A DNA stretch of 64,000 nt, from assembly GCF_963678635.1 (NCBI RefSeq), contig NC_087063.1, positions 43,476,759 through 43,540,758 of the forward strand. The letters are read 5' to 3'. The notes under the pieces were generated by a model that saw only the letters and a program-made list of their open reading frames with translations, did not search any database and was not told the DNA's origin. The DNA is from Symsagittifera roscoffensis. Its lineage: Eukaryota > Xenacoelomorpha > Acoela > Convolutidae. This document shows, one piece after another, positions 43,225-53,821 of this stretch. Position 1 is the first letter of the stretch. The number at the start of each line of letters is the position of its first letter. Position numbers and translations under genes: made by a program.

Positions 43225-43608
43225 CTAAATTTTTTGAAGATTGGTGCCGTTGATTTCGTCTTCATCGACAGCATGCACAACACCGAGAGCAGCATTAGCA
43301 GCGGCACTTGTAGTGGCTAAATCAGCAGGGGCAGTTCTCATAACAGGAAGACCATGGGTTGCTAGTAAATGAGCTGATAAGTTTTTGGGCGAATGAAATC
43401 CCAAATGACAATAATCACAAACACCTCCAAGTTGACCATGAGTGTGAAGAATATGTTTTTGTAAATTTGAAAGCATTTGAGCCGTGAATGAACACTCATT
43501 GCATCAATAAACAATAAGTCCTTTTTCAACAAAATGTTTGTCACGCTCATGGCGACTTCTATTGCTCTTATTTGCATATTTCAGTGGACAAAAATTGCAA
43601 TTGAACAT
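43225..43608 (-). pseudogene. C2H2 zinc-finger region, in frame with polymerase B
   Basis: Starts at an ATG (43,606-43,608) with CNFCPLKYANKSNRSRHERD, a classical zinc finger. A second begins CNECSF and runs into HILHTH, and a third reads CDYCHLGFHSPKNLSAHLLA. An in-frame TGA at 43,504-43,506 lies between the first and second. It ends in a TAG at 43,225, after which the same frame continues into the polymerase N-terminus, so it may be the N-terminal DNA-binding part of one large protein or a separate small regulator. Confidence 0.65.
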
Positions 43609-45249
43609 TTTTTGAAATAAGTTAAGCTATTGTTTTTAAGAAAGAAAAAGAATCAAGTGATCTCAAATTACACTCAGAAACAACAGTAAATGGGAAGTAT
43701 AACTGTTCGTCTACCAATTGCAGAGAAAACGGTTTGTGTTTTGCGCGCGTAATTTTGAATTTGAATTAAAGTTCCCGCCAAAATTTGAAACTTGAATTAG
43801 ATTTGAATTTCCCGCCATAACTGGCAAACTCAAATTAAATTGGACGAAACAGATAAATTGTTGTTTGAAACGTTAATAATTATTACAAACGATAGAAATT
43901 AATCTAAGCCAACCAAGTTTGGGCTAAATTTTAATCCAAAATGACTTTAGAGCCAAGAGAGAAAAGTTTTAAATTTATATTTTATCAATTCAAATTATAA
44001 ATTGATGAAATTTTCAAAATTGCGAATAAACGTTGAGCATGTCACAACACATGATAGATCCTAAATATCCCAGTTGTCATGGGGACAGAATATCCTATAA
44101 AAATGCCAAAATTAGTATCAAAAACAGTTGAAATGATGAATAAGTAAAGCAAAAACTGAAAAATGACAGTTTTTTAACTTTCCAGGCGCATTGTTATCAA
44201 TGATGTCAATCACGGAGCAGTCGCACGGTCCATGTCATCATGAATTTGTCTCAATTGTCTTTTGATTTGAAAAAAAAGTCCGAAAAAATACTTTTCTGTA
44301 AAGAGAAATGAGTTTGTTATTTTAGGGGGGATTAAGGGGATTAGCGTTTTTCTCGAAGACTATTGAAAAAACATCTACTCCCACAATCTCATTAGTCGTG
44401 CCCCTCAATGCACTTTCATAATAACACCACTTGCTCATAATAAAAAATTGCGTCTTCTGGTTGAAAATCGCATTTTTTCGGAAAAATGAAAAAACAATGA
44501 GTCATCAATTAAAAAGTTTGATTTTTATTATTTTTCTCAAATATTTTGCATGATGATGAAAACTTGTATTTTTTTCAATATAAGCATTTTTGGAGACAAC
44601 AGTATCAATGATCAAATGGTAACTCCAATTTGTAGAAAAAGAAAAAATTAATGCTTTTTTTTCCTTTTTGTAATTAAAAAATCAAATTTTTAACTAAAAA
44701 ACATTAAAAAAATAATTATTTTTATCAAAAAGTTGGTTTTAAACATCTTTTATACTATTTTTCATTATGTTTAATTTGTATGATAACTATTTGAATAAAT
44801 ATATGACAACATAAGTTTTCATCCAAAATTATTTTTTTTCCAGTTTTTTTTGACGTTAATTATCTTTTTTCAAAAAACGAAATTGATTTTTTTAATCTTG
44901 TTTTCTAAAAATTAGCATATATATGGATGCTTTTCAATTTTTTCTCATGATCACTTATGTAAATAAGAGTTCAATGTTAATATGTTAAATCCTATTTGTG
45001 GAAAAAATGAAAATTTTACGGATTTTTTTTTTGTTTTTAATTGAAAAAAAATAGTCAATTTATTAAAAATAAATGATTTTTTTAACTTCAATTTTTAGAG
45101 GCTTTTGAAATAAATTTTTAATCAGAACACAATCTTGTGATAATTAATGAACAAATACAAGATACAAACTCAAACTCAGTTTTAAAGTTAAATTATTATG
45201 CACAATAAATACACACAAAAATCAATAAAACTCAACCTCAGTTTCAAAG
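43609..45249. other. AT-rich central Polinton interval
   Basis: About 1.6 kb with no convincing frame, dominated by A/T runs. Both flanking genes on this side read leftward. Confidence 0.5.
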
Positions 45250-45895
45250 TTATATAAGGTCCAAATACTCCTGCGCTTTCTCTAGTGTTGTAAACTTCCT
45301 TTTTTTCTTTGGCGCTAGACAGAGAGAAGGGGTTAAGTTTTCCATGTGGTTGCTCACAGTAGCCACAGGGGTACGCTTTGGAGTTGAGCAACCCGGTTCG
45401 TCAAGCCATGGTGACACTGCAGGGGAAGGATCAGCTTTCGGGGTAACTACTGATGGGGATTCAATATGTTCCATTCCCCATAAACGATCAAAAAATTCGA
45501 TTTCTTCAAATTATTCTAACTGGTTTTCACAAATCGGAGTAACATCACAATCGTATTAATACAAAAATTTTTTTACTGGTTTTGATAAAGTTGAAATATC
45601 AACCTGAAGAGCAAGAGGCTCGTCAGGATCCGTATATTTACCAGAATTTGTAAGGTAATTCAAATACTTTATATTCATTTCTTCGTCTTTCTTTGAATTT
45701 TTTAAGGAAAATTCACTGAATAAATGTAAAAAAATTTTGGGAATCATAACGTGATGAGTACAAGTCCACTCATCAGAATTGAAACTTTTTTCTTCGTTAA
45801 TTGTTGCTACAAAATTACCGTGAACGGTTTCATTAGAAATGGTTCTTTCGTGATTGAAATATCCGGCAATAATATAACAAGGCATTTTTGTAGAA
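45250..45895 (-). pseudogene. Unidentified Polinton ORF, left arm
   Basis: Frame from an ATG at 45,895 (MPCYIIAGYFNHERTISNET) to a TAA at 45,556. It continues in the same frame past a second TAA near 45,510 to LWGMEHIESPSVVTPKADPS and ends at 45,250 after a basic KKKRKF stretch (possible nuclear signal). About 215 residues if the two stops are mutations. It is the outermost leftward gene next to the divergent centre. I do not recognise the family. Confidence 0.4.
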
Positions 45896-46370
45896 ACGTT
45901 GGAAGAAAATGACAAACGTAACGCGGAGAGAAATGAAACTGAAATGAATTGTGAAAACGCCTCAAGAGATTAAAATAGGGATTGGTTCTTCTAAAATTAG
46001 AAATTTCAAGACCTCCTATGTAGTTTTTGATCAGTTTAATAAGGGAGGGCGTGTAAAATATTTAACTTACCTTGCGTGGTATTCTATGTTTATCTAAATT
46101 GCATTCAAACAAATAGCTTGTATCAAAAATAACGTTTAAACATTGTGACCTTTAACACCCATTAAAATTCTTATCAGTTGTACATGCACAAAATACTCAT
46201 CCATTTGAACTAAATTGCAATCCAATATCTTTGCGATATAAAGTACATGTGTATATAAATAGATAAAATAGATACAACGCTTTCTTTTGCAGACATATAC
46301 AATCAATCGGAACCATTCATTTCTTTCTATTCAGTTTTGAATCAAGTTACTTTGAAAATTTACTCGTTAC
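45896..46370. promoter_or_regulatory. Divergent intergenic region of the Polinton
   Basis: 475 bp between the leftward (polymerase side) and rightward (virion side) gene sets, so promoters for both should lie here. A TATATAAATAGATAA word at about 46,251-46,265 is a TATA-box candidate 100 bp before the first rightward ATG. Confidence 0.4.
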
Positions 46371-46724
46371 AATGAATAAAACCAAAACAAGCACCACAGC
46401 AAATGCAGATAAAGATTTTGGCGATTGCTATTTCAATATTTCGGAAAACAGTAAAAGACTAGTGCGTACCAAACTGGAACTTATGTATTCCTGAAAGTTT
46501 TCAAAAAAGCAACTGAAGGCGCTAAATTTGAATGTGTACAAAGACTTTCCTTAAGCAGCGAAGAATTTTCAAAATTACTAAAGTCGGGAAAGTCAATCCG
46601 AGCGCAAACAAGTGAAATTTCTGATACTGTTGAAAACAAAGACAAACCACAATCTAACTGTAAACGAGCCAGGAAATCTCAACTTTCCTCAAACACAAAC
46701 GATTTCAAGCACGACTCAAAATAA
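46371..46724 (+). pseudogene. Small ORF with PC4-like pattern
   Basis: Starts MNKTKTSTTANADKDFGDCY. The pattern YFNISENSKRLVR, then after a frameshift near 46,475 TYVFLKVFKKATEGAKFECV and LSLSSEEFSKLLK, resembles PC4/p15-type single-stranded DNA-binding domains (strand-rich half followed by a helix). The C-terminus is basic and serine-rich. It would suit a replication or transcription accessory role, but the resemblance is from pattern only. Confidence 0.4.
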
Positions 46725-46750
46725 TTTTCCTTTAGAAGACGGCAGAAGCA

Positions 46751-47526
46751 ATGTTCGAAGTTGTGTTACCTGATTATTTCAAAAAATTTCAACCAAATTT
46801 CAAATTTGTTATCACTGAAAAAATTCCTAATTTATCTACTTTTAAAAATTATGCTTTTGGAAGCCACTTTAAATCTGAATATTGCCCTTTTTCAGTCGAG
46901 AATGAAAAAAAATTCATTACCATATATTGATTCAAGTAGATTCAGAGGAACAATTAAACCAATTTTTTCCTTCCCAAAAATGTTTCAGTGTTCCTTGTAT
47001 TTTCACTTGCTTCAAATACTTAGTTTCTCCTGCTAAAGATGTCAAAGGAAACGGTGAGTTATTTGACAAGCTTAAACTAGCTCTCACTTATTCAGCACAA
47101 CCTGTTGCAGCCAAACTCGATTTGTTAGATTTCACTGCAATCAAAAAACGTTTACCTAATTTATTGCTTTCTGCAACATCATCTAACAAACAAACTTCAC
47201 CAAATCAAAACGTTTGCAAGAAATATCCGGCCGTTGGGGGACAGAAACGAATTGATAATACAGTTACGCCTGCTGCATCGTCGACGTCAAACAAATCCGT
47301 AAGAATTTCGACTTCAGTTTCAAAGAAACATACAGAAAGCAGACATGTTCAAACAGATGAGATGAATACAGAAACTTTGAAAAGATTTGAAAGTTTAATT
47401 AATGGACCCCATTCTGCCACTTTTTGCAAAATAATGGATATTTTGACAAGTGGATATGGAAAACTTGATGTAGATACTGATGTGCTATTTGTGAAACTTA
47501 TTGTTGAAGAGAAAGTTAAGTTTTAA
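46751..47526 (+). pseudogene. Unidentified Polinton ORF
   Basis: Starts MFEVVLPDYFKKFQPNFKFV, shifts frame near 46,930, then runs IQVDSEEQLNQFFPSQKCFS through a lysine- and serine-rich middle (SNKSVRISTSVSKKH) to a TAA at 47,524. About 255 residues in the unbroken form. No domain is recognised. Confidence 0.4.
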
Positions 47527-47573
47527 TTGATACTTTTCATTATTCCCTTTTTATTATATTGAGTTCAGTAAAC

Positions 47574-47980
47574 ATGATTTCAACTTTCGATTTAAAACTC
47601 GTTCATGAAATTTTTATAGACTTAAAATCACATTATCGAGACAAATCAGTCAGATTTCAGTATTTTTTAGCCACCTGTTTGTATTTGGATGCTGATATTA
47701 ATTTGGATTTTGTTTTGAAAAACAGACCATATGGTGGTTTAATTGGAATAGACAATTCGTCGCTCGACAAACACTTGAAACATTTCAAATTTCTTAGAAT
47801 ACATGCTATATTGCATGACGCAGCGGGATATTTGCAAGAAAAAAATCATACCGGTCCTGGGTACTCATATGTTTTGCCTTGTCCAATAAAAAACTGTTAC
47901 CTGGTCACGTGACAGGTATTGCGTTTTGCTTATTTCTTAAAGCATTCAAACCAAATTTATTCCGTTTGTTGGAATGTTGA
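47574..47980 (+). pseudogene. Unidentified Polinton ORF with hydrophobic C-terminus
   Basis: From MISTFDLKLVHEIFIDLKSH through FLRIHAILHDAAGYLQEKNH. After a frameshift near 47,890 it continues LLPGHVTGIAFCLFLKAFKP to a TGA at 47,978. The conserved-looking HDAAGYLQEK and PGHVTG segments suggest a real family, but I cannot name it. Confidence 0.4.
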
Positions 47981-47989
47981 GTGAAAGTC

Positions 47990-48577
47990 ATGTTAACCCA
48001 AAGAAAGAAAACTAAAAAATAGTTTTTCAACCATCTCATTATTTTAGATATTGAAGGATTTAAATGTGGCAAGAAACCTTTGATCATAAAGGAACTTTCC
48101 GTTTGCTCTGCTAATACAATTGATACAATTCATTTTCTGCCACCAGTTCAATTCAACAAGTTATCAAAAGAAGAGAAAAAAGCGTACAATTGGGTATCTA
48201 AATTTCTACACGTGCTTCGTTGGGACGAAGGTGAATACCCTTACTCATACTTGGATCAAATTTTTGACAGCATTCGTTTGAGGAACCCAAATTCCCATAT
48301 TTTTGCTAAAGGTACACAAAAATCTAATTTATTAGCTGAATACTTGAAATTACCCGTGACAAATTTGGAAGATATTGGCTGCCCAAAGATTGAACAGTTA
48401 TTGGGTCAAGAAAAACATATTTGCAAACGACATTCTCATTTACTTCCCTCGCATCAATTATTAAAGCATTGTACCCGTAGAAAATCCAAAGTTTTTTTCG
48501 ATTGGTTACAAAATGAACTGTCCAATGATGCAAACAACCTTATCTCCAAATTTGGTGGTTTACGCTTCAATGACTAA
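47990..48577 (+). pseudogene. RNase H-fold/DEDD exonuclease-like protein
   Basis: 195 codons from ATG 47,990, interrupted by a TAG at 48,020-48,022. After a basic start the strand LIILDIEGFKC carries a D-x-E exonuclease-I-like motif; then RWDEGEYPYSYLDQIFDSI, FAKGTQKSNLLAEYLKL and NLEDIGCPKIEQL, where further acidic residues are positioned as in DnaQ-like enzymes. The C-terminus has CKRHSHLLPSHQLLKHC, a possible metal site. I recall similar proteins as scattered orphan genes in invertebrate genomes. The activity is inferred. Its stop overlaps the start of the next ORF (ATGACTAA). Confidence 0.5.
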
Positions 48578-49053
48578 TCAGAGTCCTGAAAACAATTTAA
48601 CACCAAGAATTAAAGTTACTCTTACGCGGACAGGCATATTAGAGTGTTGAGGAAAACCTCTCCTGCAAAAACTCGAACAAATTACACTGAACGATATCGA
48701 AATCGACAATTTACGGAAATTTTTTACAGTTCTTGACTACTTTCACCTGTACAATGTCCAGACTCCAGGAATTTCGCCAGTAAATTCCGTTGTTCAATCT
48801 CAACCTGGAAGGGCTGCAACCTCAGCTGGGATAGAGAAGACAAATCCATTTGCATGACCATCAGCTTCCAGTTGAACTGAAAGAATTAGTCAAAACTGAT
48901 AAGGTTGAGGAAATACATTTAGTTCAAGCCACTATCAGAGTTGCTGCTCATTTTGTTGTAAAGTTCAAATCTAATTGTAACCATGACAAATTCACAAAAT
49001 TTGAGTTTTTCTTCATTGAACGAGGAGTTGATTCGCCTGTTGAACCGAAATGA
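48570..49053 (+). pseudogene. Unidentified Polinton ORF
   Basis: Starts MTNQSPENNLTPRIKVTLTR, overlapping the end of the previous gene. An in-frame TGA at 48,648-48,650 and a frameshift near 48,845 break it. The last part reads KTDKVEEIHLVQATIRVAAH and ends at 49,053. No family is recognised. Confidence 0.35.
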
Positions 49054-49153
49054 CGAATCACATATATATATACCAAGTTTTGTGAATCATAATAAATATA
49101 TTTATTGATTGTCTTCCTTTTCTTTTGATCTTGGGTGATTACTAGTTGCTAAC

Positions 49154-49339
49154 ATGTCGTGTTTGAAAGTTCAAAATTTCAAAAAAATATTTTTGCCAAA
49201 AGAAAACACACAAAATGTGAGTTTAACAGGTGAGAATTTACCAAAAGAGTTATTAGACGAAATCAGTACCGGAAACGTAGAAAAAATTGTTCGGATACTT
49301 CTGGTAGACAAAAACATAGCAAGATATATAATAAAATAG
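49154..49339 (+). CDS. Small Polinton ORF, 61 residues
   Basis: MSCLKVQNFKKIFLPKENTQ to the TAG at 49,337. It is helix-prone, basic, intact, and of unknown function. It lies between two better supported genes in the same direction. Confidence 0.35.
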   Translation: MSCLKVQNFKKIFLPKENTQNVSLTGENLPKELLDEISTGNVEKIVRILLVDKNIARYIIK

Positions 49340-49438
49340 ATCAAACGGCAAGAGATCAGAGAGAAAAAAAGGCGATTGGTATGCAGTTGTAACTATCAAC
49401 CTTGATACAAATGAGAAAAAAAAAGTCTTCCAGTAAAC

Positions 49439-49729
49439 ATGGAAATTGAAGAAACCACCACTGTTGAGAACAATGATTGCGACTTTGTAGATATTGGTGG
49501 TGCCGAACGGTCTTTATCTCACGAAAACAGATCTTGGAAATTTTGTAATTCTGTTTCTCTTCCGTCTGCAGAAGTTGTCTTTTGCACACAAGTCTGTTTC
49601 ATTTTCATTTTGCTCTCTTTATCTATTTCAAAATTGTCTTTTTACAATCTTAGTTCTGACGAGACTGCCATTTGGCTTTCAATACTATCCAGTACAGTTG
49701 GTTACATGTTACCCAATCCCAGGTTATAA
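49439..49729 (+). CDS. Conserved two-span membrane protein of the Polinton
   Basis: 96 residues, intact. A polar N-terminus (MEIEETTTVENNDCDFVDIG) is followed by two hydrophobic segments (VVFCTQVCFIFILLSLSI and AIWLSILSSTVGYMLPN). I recall a similarly ending small membrane protein next to the ATPase in other Polintons, but that is from memory. It ends three bases before the ATPase start. Confidence 0.55.
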   Translation: MEIEETTTVENNDCDFVDIGGAERSLSHENRSWKFCNSVSLPSAEVVFCTQVCFIFILLSLSISKLSFYNLSSDETAIWLSILSSTVGYMLPNPRL

Positions 49730-49731
49730 TA

Positions 49732-50424
49732 ATGAATAAGACCATTTCAACAAAAGATCGTCTGTTTATGTCAATTTCAGGTCCCTCGGGATCTGGCAAA
49801 ACTAATTTAATTTTTCATATGCTTCTCAAAGGTACATTCTATCCATCGTATAACAAGATATTTTATTTTTATCTTCACGATCAACCCAAATACCGTTCCT
49901 TTGTTTCTCACAACAAATTTGATATTGAATTTATAAAATTGTCCAGCTTTGAAATTGTTAATAACTTACGGGATTGTATGATCGTCTTTGATGATACCTG
50001 TGAAGAAATTTTTAATGAAAAAGATTTTGTTAAATTAGCTACAGCAGGCCGACATAAAAATGTTCATGTTATTTATGTCAAGCACACTTTATTTCAGCAA
50101 AGTAAGCAATCACGTACAATAGATTTGAATACAACTCAATTAATTTTGTTCAAATCACCTCGAGACATTCAACAAATTGATTATTTAGGCAGACAGTTGA
50201 ATAATGCAAAATTCCTCCGTCATGCGTATCAATTGGCAACGAAAGAAGATTTCGGTCATCTGTTGATAGACTTGGATCCCAAAACTTCAGAATGTCTTCG
50301 TTATTCGTCAAACATAGTTCCACCATCATCAACCATTTTCTATTTACCATCCTCAAAAGCAGTTATCACATCTCTTGAAAATGAAAGAGAAAGAATTATG
50401 TATATTGAAGCAAATGCTCAATAG
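49732..50424 (+). CDS. Polinton genome-packaging ATPase (FtsK/HerA type)
   Basis: 230 residues, uninterrupted. The start MNKTISTKDRLFMSISGPSG is chosen because the Walker A motif GPSGSGKT follows at residues 16-23, as in related packaging ATPases. Walker B is CMIVFDDT (about 83-90). TAGRHKNVHVIYVKHTLFQQ carries the expected sensor region. In Polintons and adenovirus-like lineages this enzyme pumps DNA into preformed capsids. The length is typical and both motifs look functional. Confidence 0.9.
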   Translation: MNKTISTKDRLFMSISGPSGSGKTNLIFHMLLKGTFYPSYNKIFYFYLHDQPKYRSFVSHNKFDIEFIKLSSFEIVNNLRDCMIVFDDTCEEIFNEKDFVKLATAGRHKNVHVIYVKHTLFQQSKQSRTIDLNTTQLILFKSPRDIQQIDYLGRQLNNAKFLRHAYQLATKEDFGHLLIDLDPKTSECLRYSSNIVPPSSTIFYLPSSKAVITSLENERERIMYIEANAQ

Positions 50425-50671
50425 TCGCCATTGTAGATCAATTTTGACAGAAGCTGATTCAAATTTTATTAGATTTCTTTGCAATTGTTTTGTGAATGTT
50501 TTTCTGGGACATGTTCCAGCTAACAAAAGTTTCATCGAGAGTAAGAAAATACCATTTGGAAAAATTGTTGACACTAAGTTTAGTATCCGAAAAAAACGGA
50601 AAGTTTTGGCAAACAATATTCCACTGGTTAAATCAATCGGAGAATCGTGTTACATTTACCTGAAAAACTAG
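50414..50671 (+). CDS. Small conserved basic Polinton protein
   Basis: 85 residues from MLNSRHCRSILTEADSNFIR through CNCFVNVFLGHVP to a lysine-rich end (IRKKRKVLA). It overlaps the ATPase stop by 11 bases. The pattern (short helical N-terminus, Cys-x-Cys, basic C-terminus) resembles a small ORF I recall next to the ATPase in other Polintons. Its function is unknown. Intact. Confidence 0.5.
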   Translation: MLNSRHCRSILTEADSNFIRFLCNCFVNVFLGHVPANKSFIESKKIPFGKIVDTKFSIRKKRKVLANNIPLVKSIGESCYIYLKN

Positions 50672-50681
50672 AACCTCAGGC

Positions 50682-51535
50682 ATGTATGCTGAAGAATTCA
50701 CCCTCATTCCTCGAAAAACATATGCTCCAGATGAAAAAACTGCACCACAATCTCAAATCCTTCATAATCCATTAATTACCGACAAATCATCTCAACTCAA
50801 TTACATACAACGATTTCGAGAACGAAATATCAGCCGTGACTCTTCACCACCATTAAACCCAACATCTCCAATTCCTTTAACCCCTAGTAATGTAGTACCA
50901 AATCTTCGAAAAAGAAATTTATCTGCACTTGGTGGTCATGGTGATGATGAAGCAGAAAAAAAATTTGAATCATATAATTCACTGCAGCAGACAAGCTCAA
51001 AGAGAACAGAAAAAAACGATGAAAAAAGTAATCGAAAAACCGCTGAAGTGTTTCGAAAGGTTATGGAATCCATTCAAGAGCTATTGGAAGCTAAGAAATT
51101 GGAAAGGGCAAACATCGTGCTAAAGCAGTTGTTCAAATTGAATCTTTGACTTTAGACGTTGACGGATATGTTCTAATTCAAGGAAAACCAACACTCGTTA
51201 AAATTGAATCCTTTTTGTACGATACACAGCAAAACACAAAAAAACTTGAGGGTGTTTTTTATCCACAAATTTTGAAAGAACTGAATCTTGATCCTAGATT
51301 AGTGTCCAACACTTATGCCAAACAGATTCTCCGCTCGCTTAAGAGCGAAGCATCTAAGCCCTCAACTTCTTCCTCCTTCGTCTCCGACGACAACTCGACA
51401 ACTGACTACTCGAAGAGATCAAAACCCTCCTCTTCGAAGACTCGATCGACAACTCTCAAACCCAAAACCAAGCAATCCGACAGAAGAAAAACCCAGAAAA
51501 AAAGAATTTTTCCCCACCACCAACGACGACGATGA
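50682..51535 (+). pseudogene. Polinton ORF upstream of integrase, frameshifted
   Basis: Frame 1 (50,682-51,149) starts MYAEEFTLIPRKTYAPDEKT and is rich in Pro/Ser, then charged. Near 51,110 the coding potential moves to frame 51,146-51,535 (LTLDVDGYVLIQGKPTLVKI, LNLDPRLVSNTYAKQILRSL), ending in a Ser/Thr/Lys-rich tail. A protein of this two-part pattern is common in Polintons. Its role is not known. Confidence 0.45.
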
Positions 51536-52546
51536 CGACGATGATAAAAACTATGAAAGCAGTAAAGAATCGTTTGCGACAACGTCAACAAAAGAATGGA
51601 AATCCTACTATCCGTGAAGAAAAGAAACTCAAATTACTCTACACGAAAGGTCCAGCTGCATTTGGTAGCGTTAAAAAATTAACAAATGCTAATCAACTCT
51701 CATCAAAAAAGTTTAAAAATTTCGGAGATCTCAATCATCACATACAAAGTATGGATTGTTTCGTAAAACATATCCTCGGCTAAAAGTGATTGTTAACGAT
51801 ATCAACGAAATTTGGTCTCTTGACTTGGCTTATATTGATAAATTGGCTAAATATAACCGAGGGGTACGATATTTGTTAGTTGCTGTCAATTGTCTCTCTC
51901 GTTACTTACGAGTGGAACCCCTGAAGACAAAATATGCTAAAGAAACAACCGAAGCTTTCAAAAAATTATCAAAACAAAACAACCAAAAAAAGTTTGGGTT
52001 GACAAAGGCACCGAGTTTAAAGGAGAGTTCGAAAAGTTTTGTACTAAACGAGAAATCATCAAATACAATACTCACAGTGAAAAAAAATCAGCGTTTGCCG
52101 AAAGAAACATTCGATCGCTGAAAAGTATTATCTACAAATACTTGGAGTTTGAATGGACTTACAGTTATATTGAAAAATTACAAAGTTTTGTTCAAACGAT
52201 TAACTCACGCGTTAATAGAGTAACAAAATTAGCTCCAAACAAGGTCACAAGAAAACATGTACCTGTTTTAGTTTCATTAATTGCAAACAGTTCATCGAAG
52301 TTGGTACAGAAACCAAAATTTTATGTTGGTGACTATGTGCGAATAGCGAAGACTGACTTGCCTTTTAGAAAAGGTTACAAGCAGATTTTTACAGACGAAT
52401 TTTTTGAAATAGTTGCCATTCCTACTATAAACCCTCCAACATACAGTCTCATTGATGCGGAAAAGGAAGAAATCAGCGGAAAATTTTATGAAAAAGAACT
52501 TAGTTTAATTGGAAACAAAGCTGATTATAACAAAAATGGGCAGTGA
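51532..52546 (+). pseudogene. Polinton retroviral-type (DDE) integrase
   Basis: The N-terminal part is in frame 51,532-51,783. The frame shifts near 51,755 to the catalytic core beginning YPRLKVIVNDINEIWSLDLA (first Asp), then shifts again near 51,990 to the frame holding the second Asp (VDKGTEF) and the catalytic Glu (FAERNIRSLK, about 52,100). The C-terminal part (52,142-52,546) has a chromo/SH3-like barrel (FYVGDYVRIAKTDLPFRKGY). All three catalytic residues are readable, but two frameshifts prevent a product. In an intact element it would cut the target and create the 6-bp duplication. Confidence 0.85.
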
Positions 52547-53398
52547 TGAGTTTACTGTACATTTGATTTCAACAGCATCAATGGATTATTTCCCAGACAA
52601 CACTTTGGCCAGTTTTAGAAACTTTTGTAAGGAAGAAATAGCTTTAGAGGGAGATTGGCGAGTTGCTCTCTCAGAAATAATTTTCCCCACAAAGTTAAAC
52701 AATGTTACTGATGAAGAATTTACGTACTTCAGAGCATCCGAAGTAGTAGCCAGTAAATCCAACGCTGGCAATCGTAATACAATTTCCAGACCCTACTATG
52801 GCGAAAAAGTTTTTATCAAATCAGGAGAGTACACTTTTATAGAACAATTGATTAATGAGATAAAAACAAAACTCAAAGACAAAATTCATTTTGATGCGAG
52901 TCCTCAAGAAATCACGAATTGCATGAGCATTTGGATGAACGCAAATGAATGAATCTCATTCCCAAGTCCCCAAATACCCAGTCTGTTAGGCTAAAATGCA
53001 AAGCTTGATGAGAACGGTGAATATCACATTGGTTACAAAATGATACCCTCCTTCGATGCATCTTATGAGGGAAACGAACTGTATGTCTTATCAATGACTT
53101 ATCAAGTGGGACAAGTCTAATTTTTGTCTATATTGACATTATTCAATACCAAACTGTTGGTGATGCAAAGGCCCCATTGTTACACGTCATTGATTCAAAT
53201 AGACGCATCAAAAATGGTAGTGCCTGCAGCATTGAACCTAATCATCGAAAAAACGTCACTAATTTAGACTACAAAAAATTATTCACTTCATCTGTACAAT
53301 CAATATCGGTACAGTTGCGCACAGAAACTGGAAGACTAGTGCCCTTTGCAGGAACTGGTAAAGGTGTGTTGACTCTAAAATTCAAGCGCTTTGATTGA
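52536..53398 (+). pseudogene. Polinton minor capsid (penton-like, single jelly-roll) protein
   Basis: Starts MGSDEFTVHLISTASMDYFP, overlapping the integrase end by 11 bases. The N-terminal half (LEGDWRVALSEIIFPTK) is open to 52,952. The same frame continues through a TGA and a TAA near 52,990 (LDENGEYHIGYKMIPSFDAS), then shifts near 53,118 into TVGDAKAPLLHVIDSNRR and SVQLRTETGRLVPFAGTGKG. These are the conserved segments of the Polinton minor capsid protein, which forms the capsid vertices. Assigned by family pattern and by its position before the major capsid gene. Confidence 0.75.
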
Positions 53399-53404
53399 AA
53401 ACCA

Positions 53405-53821
53405 ATGGAACAATATTATGCAAAGCAAGCTTCACTTCCTCATTTCTCTGGACACTACCGACAACGCGGCAGTGGATTTGGCGCTTTGGCTGCTGGTATT
53501 GGTCGTGTTGCTATAACGTTTGCACGACGGGTTATTCTACCGGCTGCGAAAAAACTGGGCAGAGAAGTTTTGATGAGTGCAGCGCCAGAACTGATTGATG
53601 TCGCTATGAAAAAGAAGTCTCCTAAACAAGCATTGAAAAAGACTGTCACAGAAACTGCAAGAAAACAACTCGGTGGTGGTAGACGTCGTCGTCGAAAGAC
53701 ACCAATGAATGGATTACGAAGAAGAAGGTCAGTAGGGGCTCGAAAAAGAAAAACAACCCTTCGAAGAAAAACCAGACCAGTGAAAAGTCGAGCTGATTTT
53801 TTTCTCAAACATAAAAAATGA
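53405..53821 (+). CDS. Basic virion protein, adenovirus pVI/pX-like
   Basis: 138 residues, intact. The N-terminus YAKQASLPHFSGHYRQRGSG leads into a glycine/alanine-rich amphipathic stretch (GFGALAAGIGRVAITFARR), then a very Arg/Lys-rich C-terminus with a GGGRRRRRK run. It matches the small membrane-active or DNA-binding virion protein usually located between the minor and major capsid genes in Polintons. Its stop overlaps the start of the major capsid gene (AATGA). Confidence 0.65.
   Translation: MEQYYAKQASLPHFSGHYRQRGSGFGALAAGIGRVAITFARRVILPAAKKLGREVLMSAAPELIDVAMKKKSPKQALKKTVTETARKQLGGGRRRRRKTPMNGLRRRRSVGARKRKTTLRRKTRPVKSRADFFLKHKK

Noticed and set aside
47912..48047. An intron joining 47,574-47,912 to the exonuclease-like ORF
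   Set aside because: The donor phase does not fit. A frameshift near 47,890 and an independent ATG at 47,990 explain both ORFs better.
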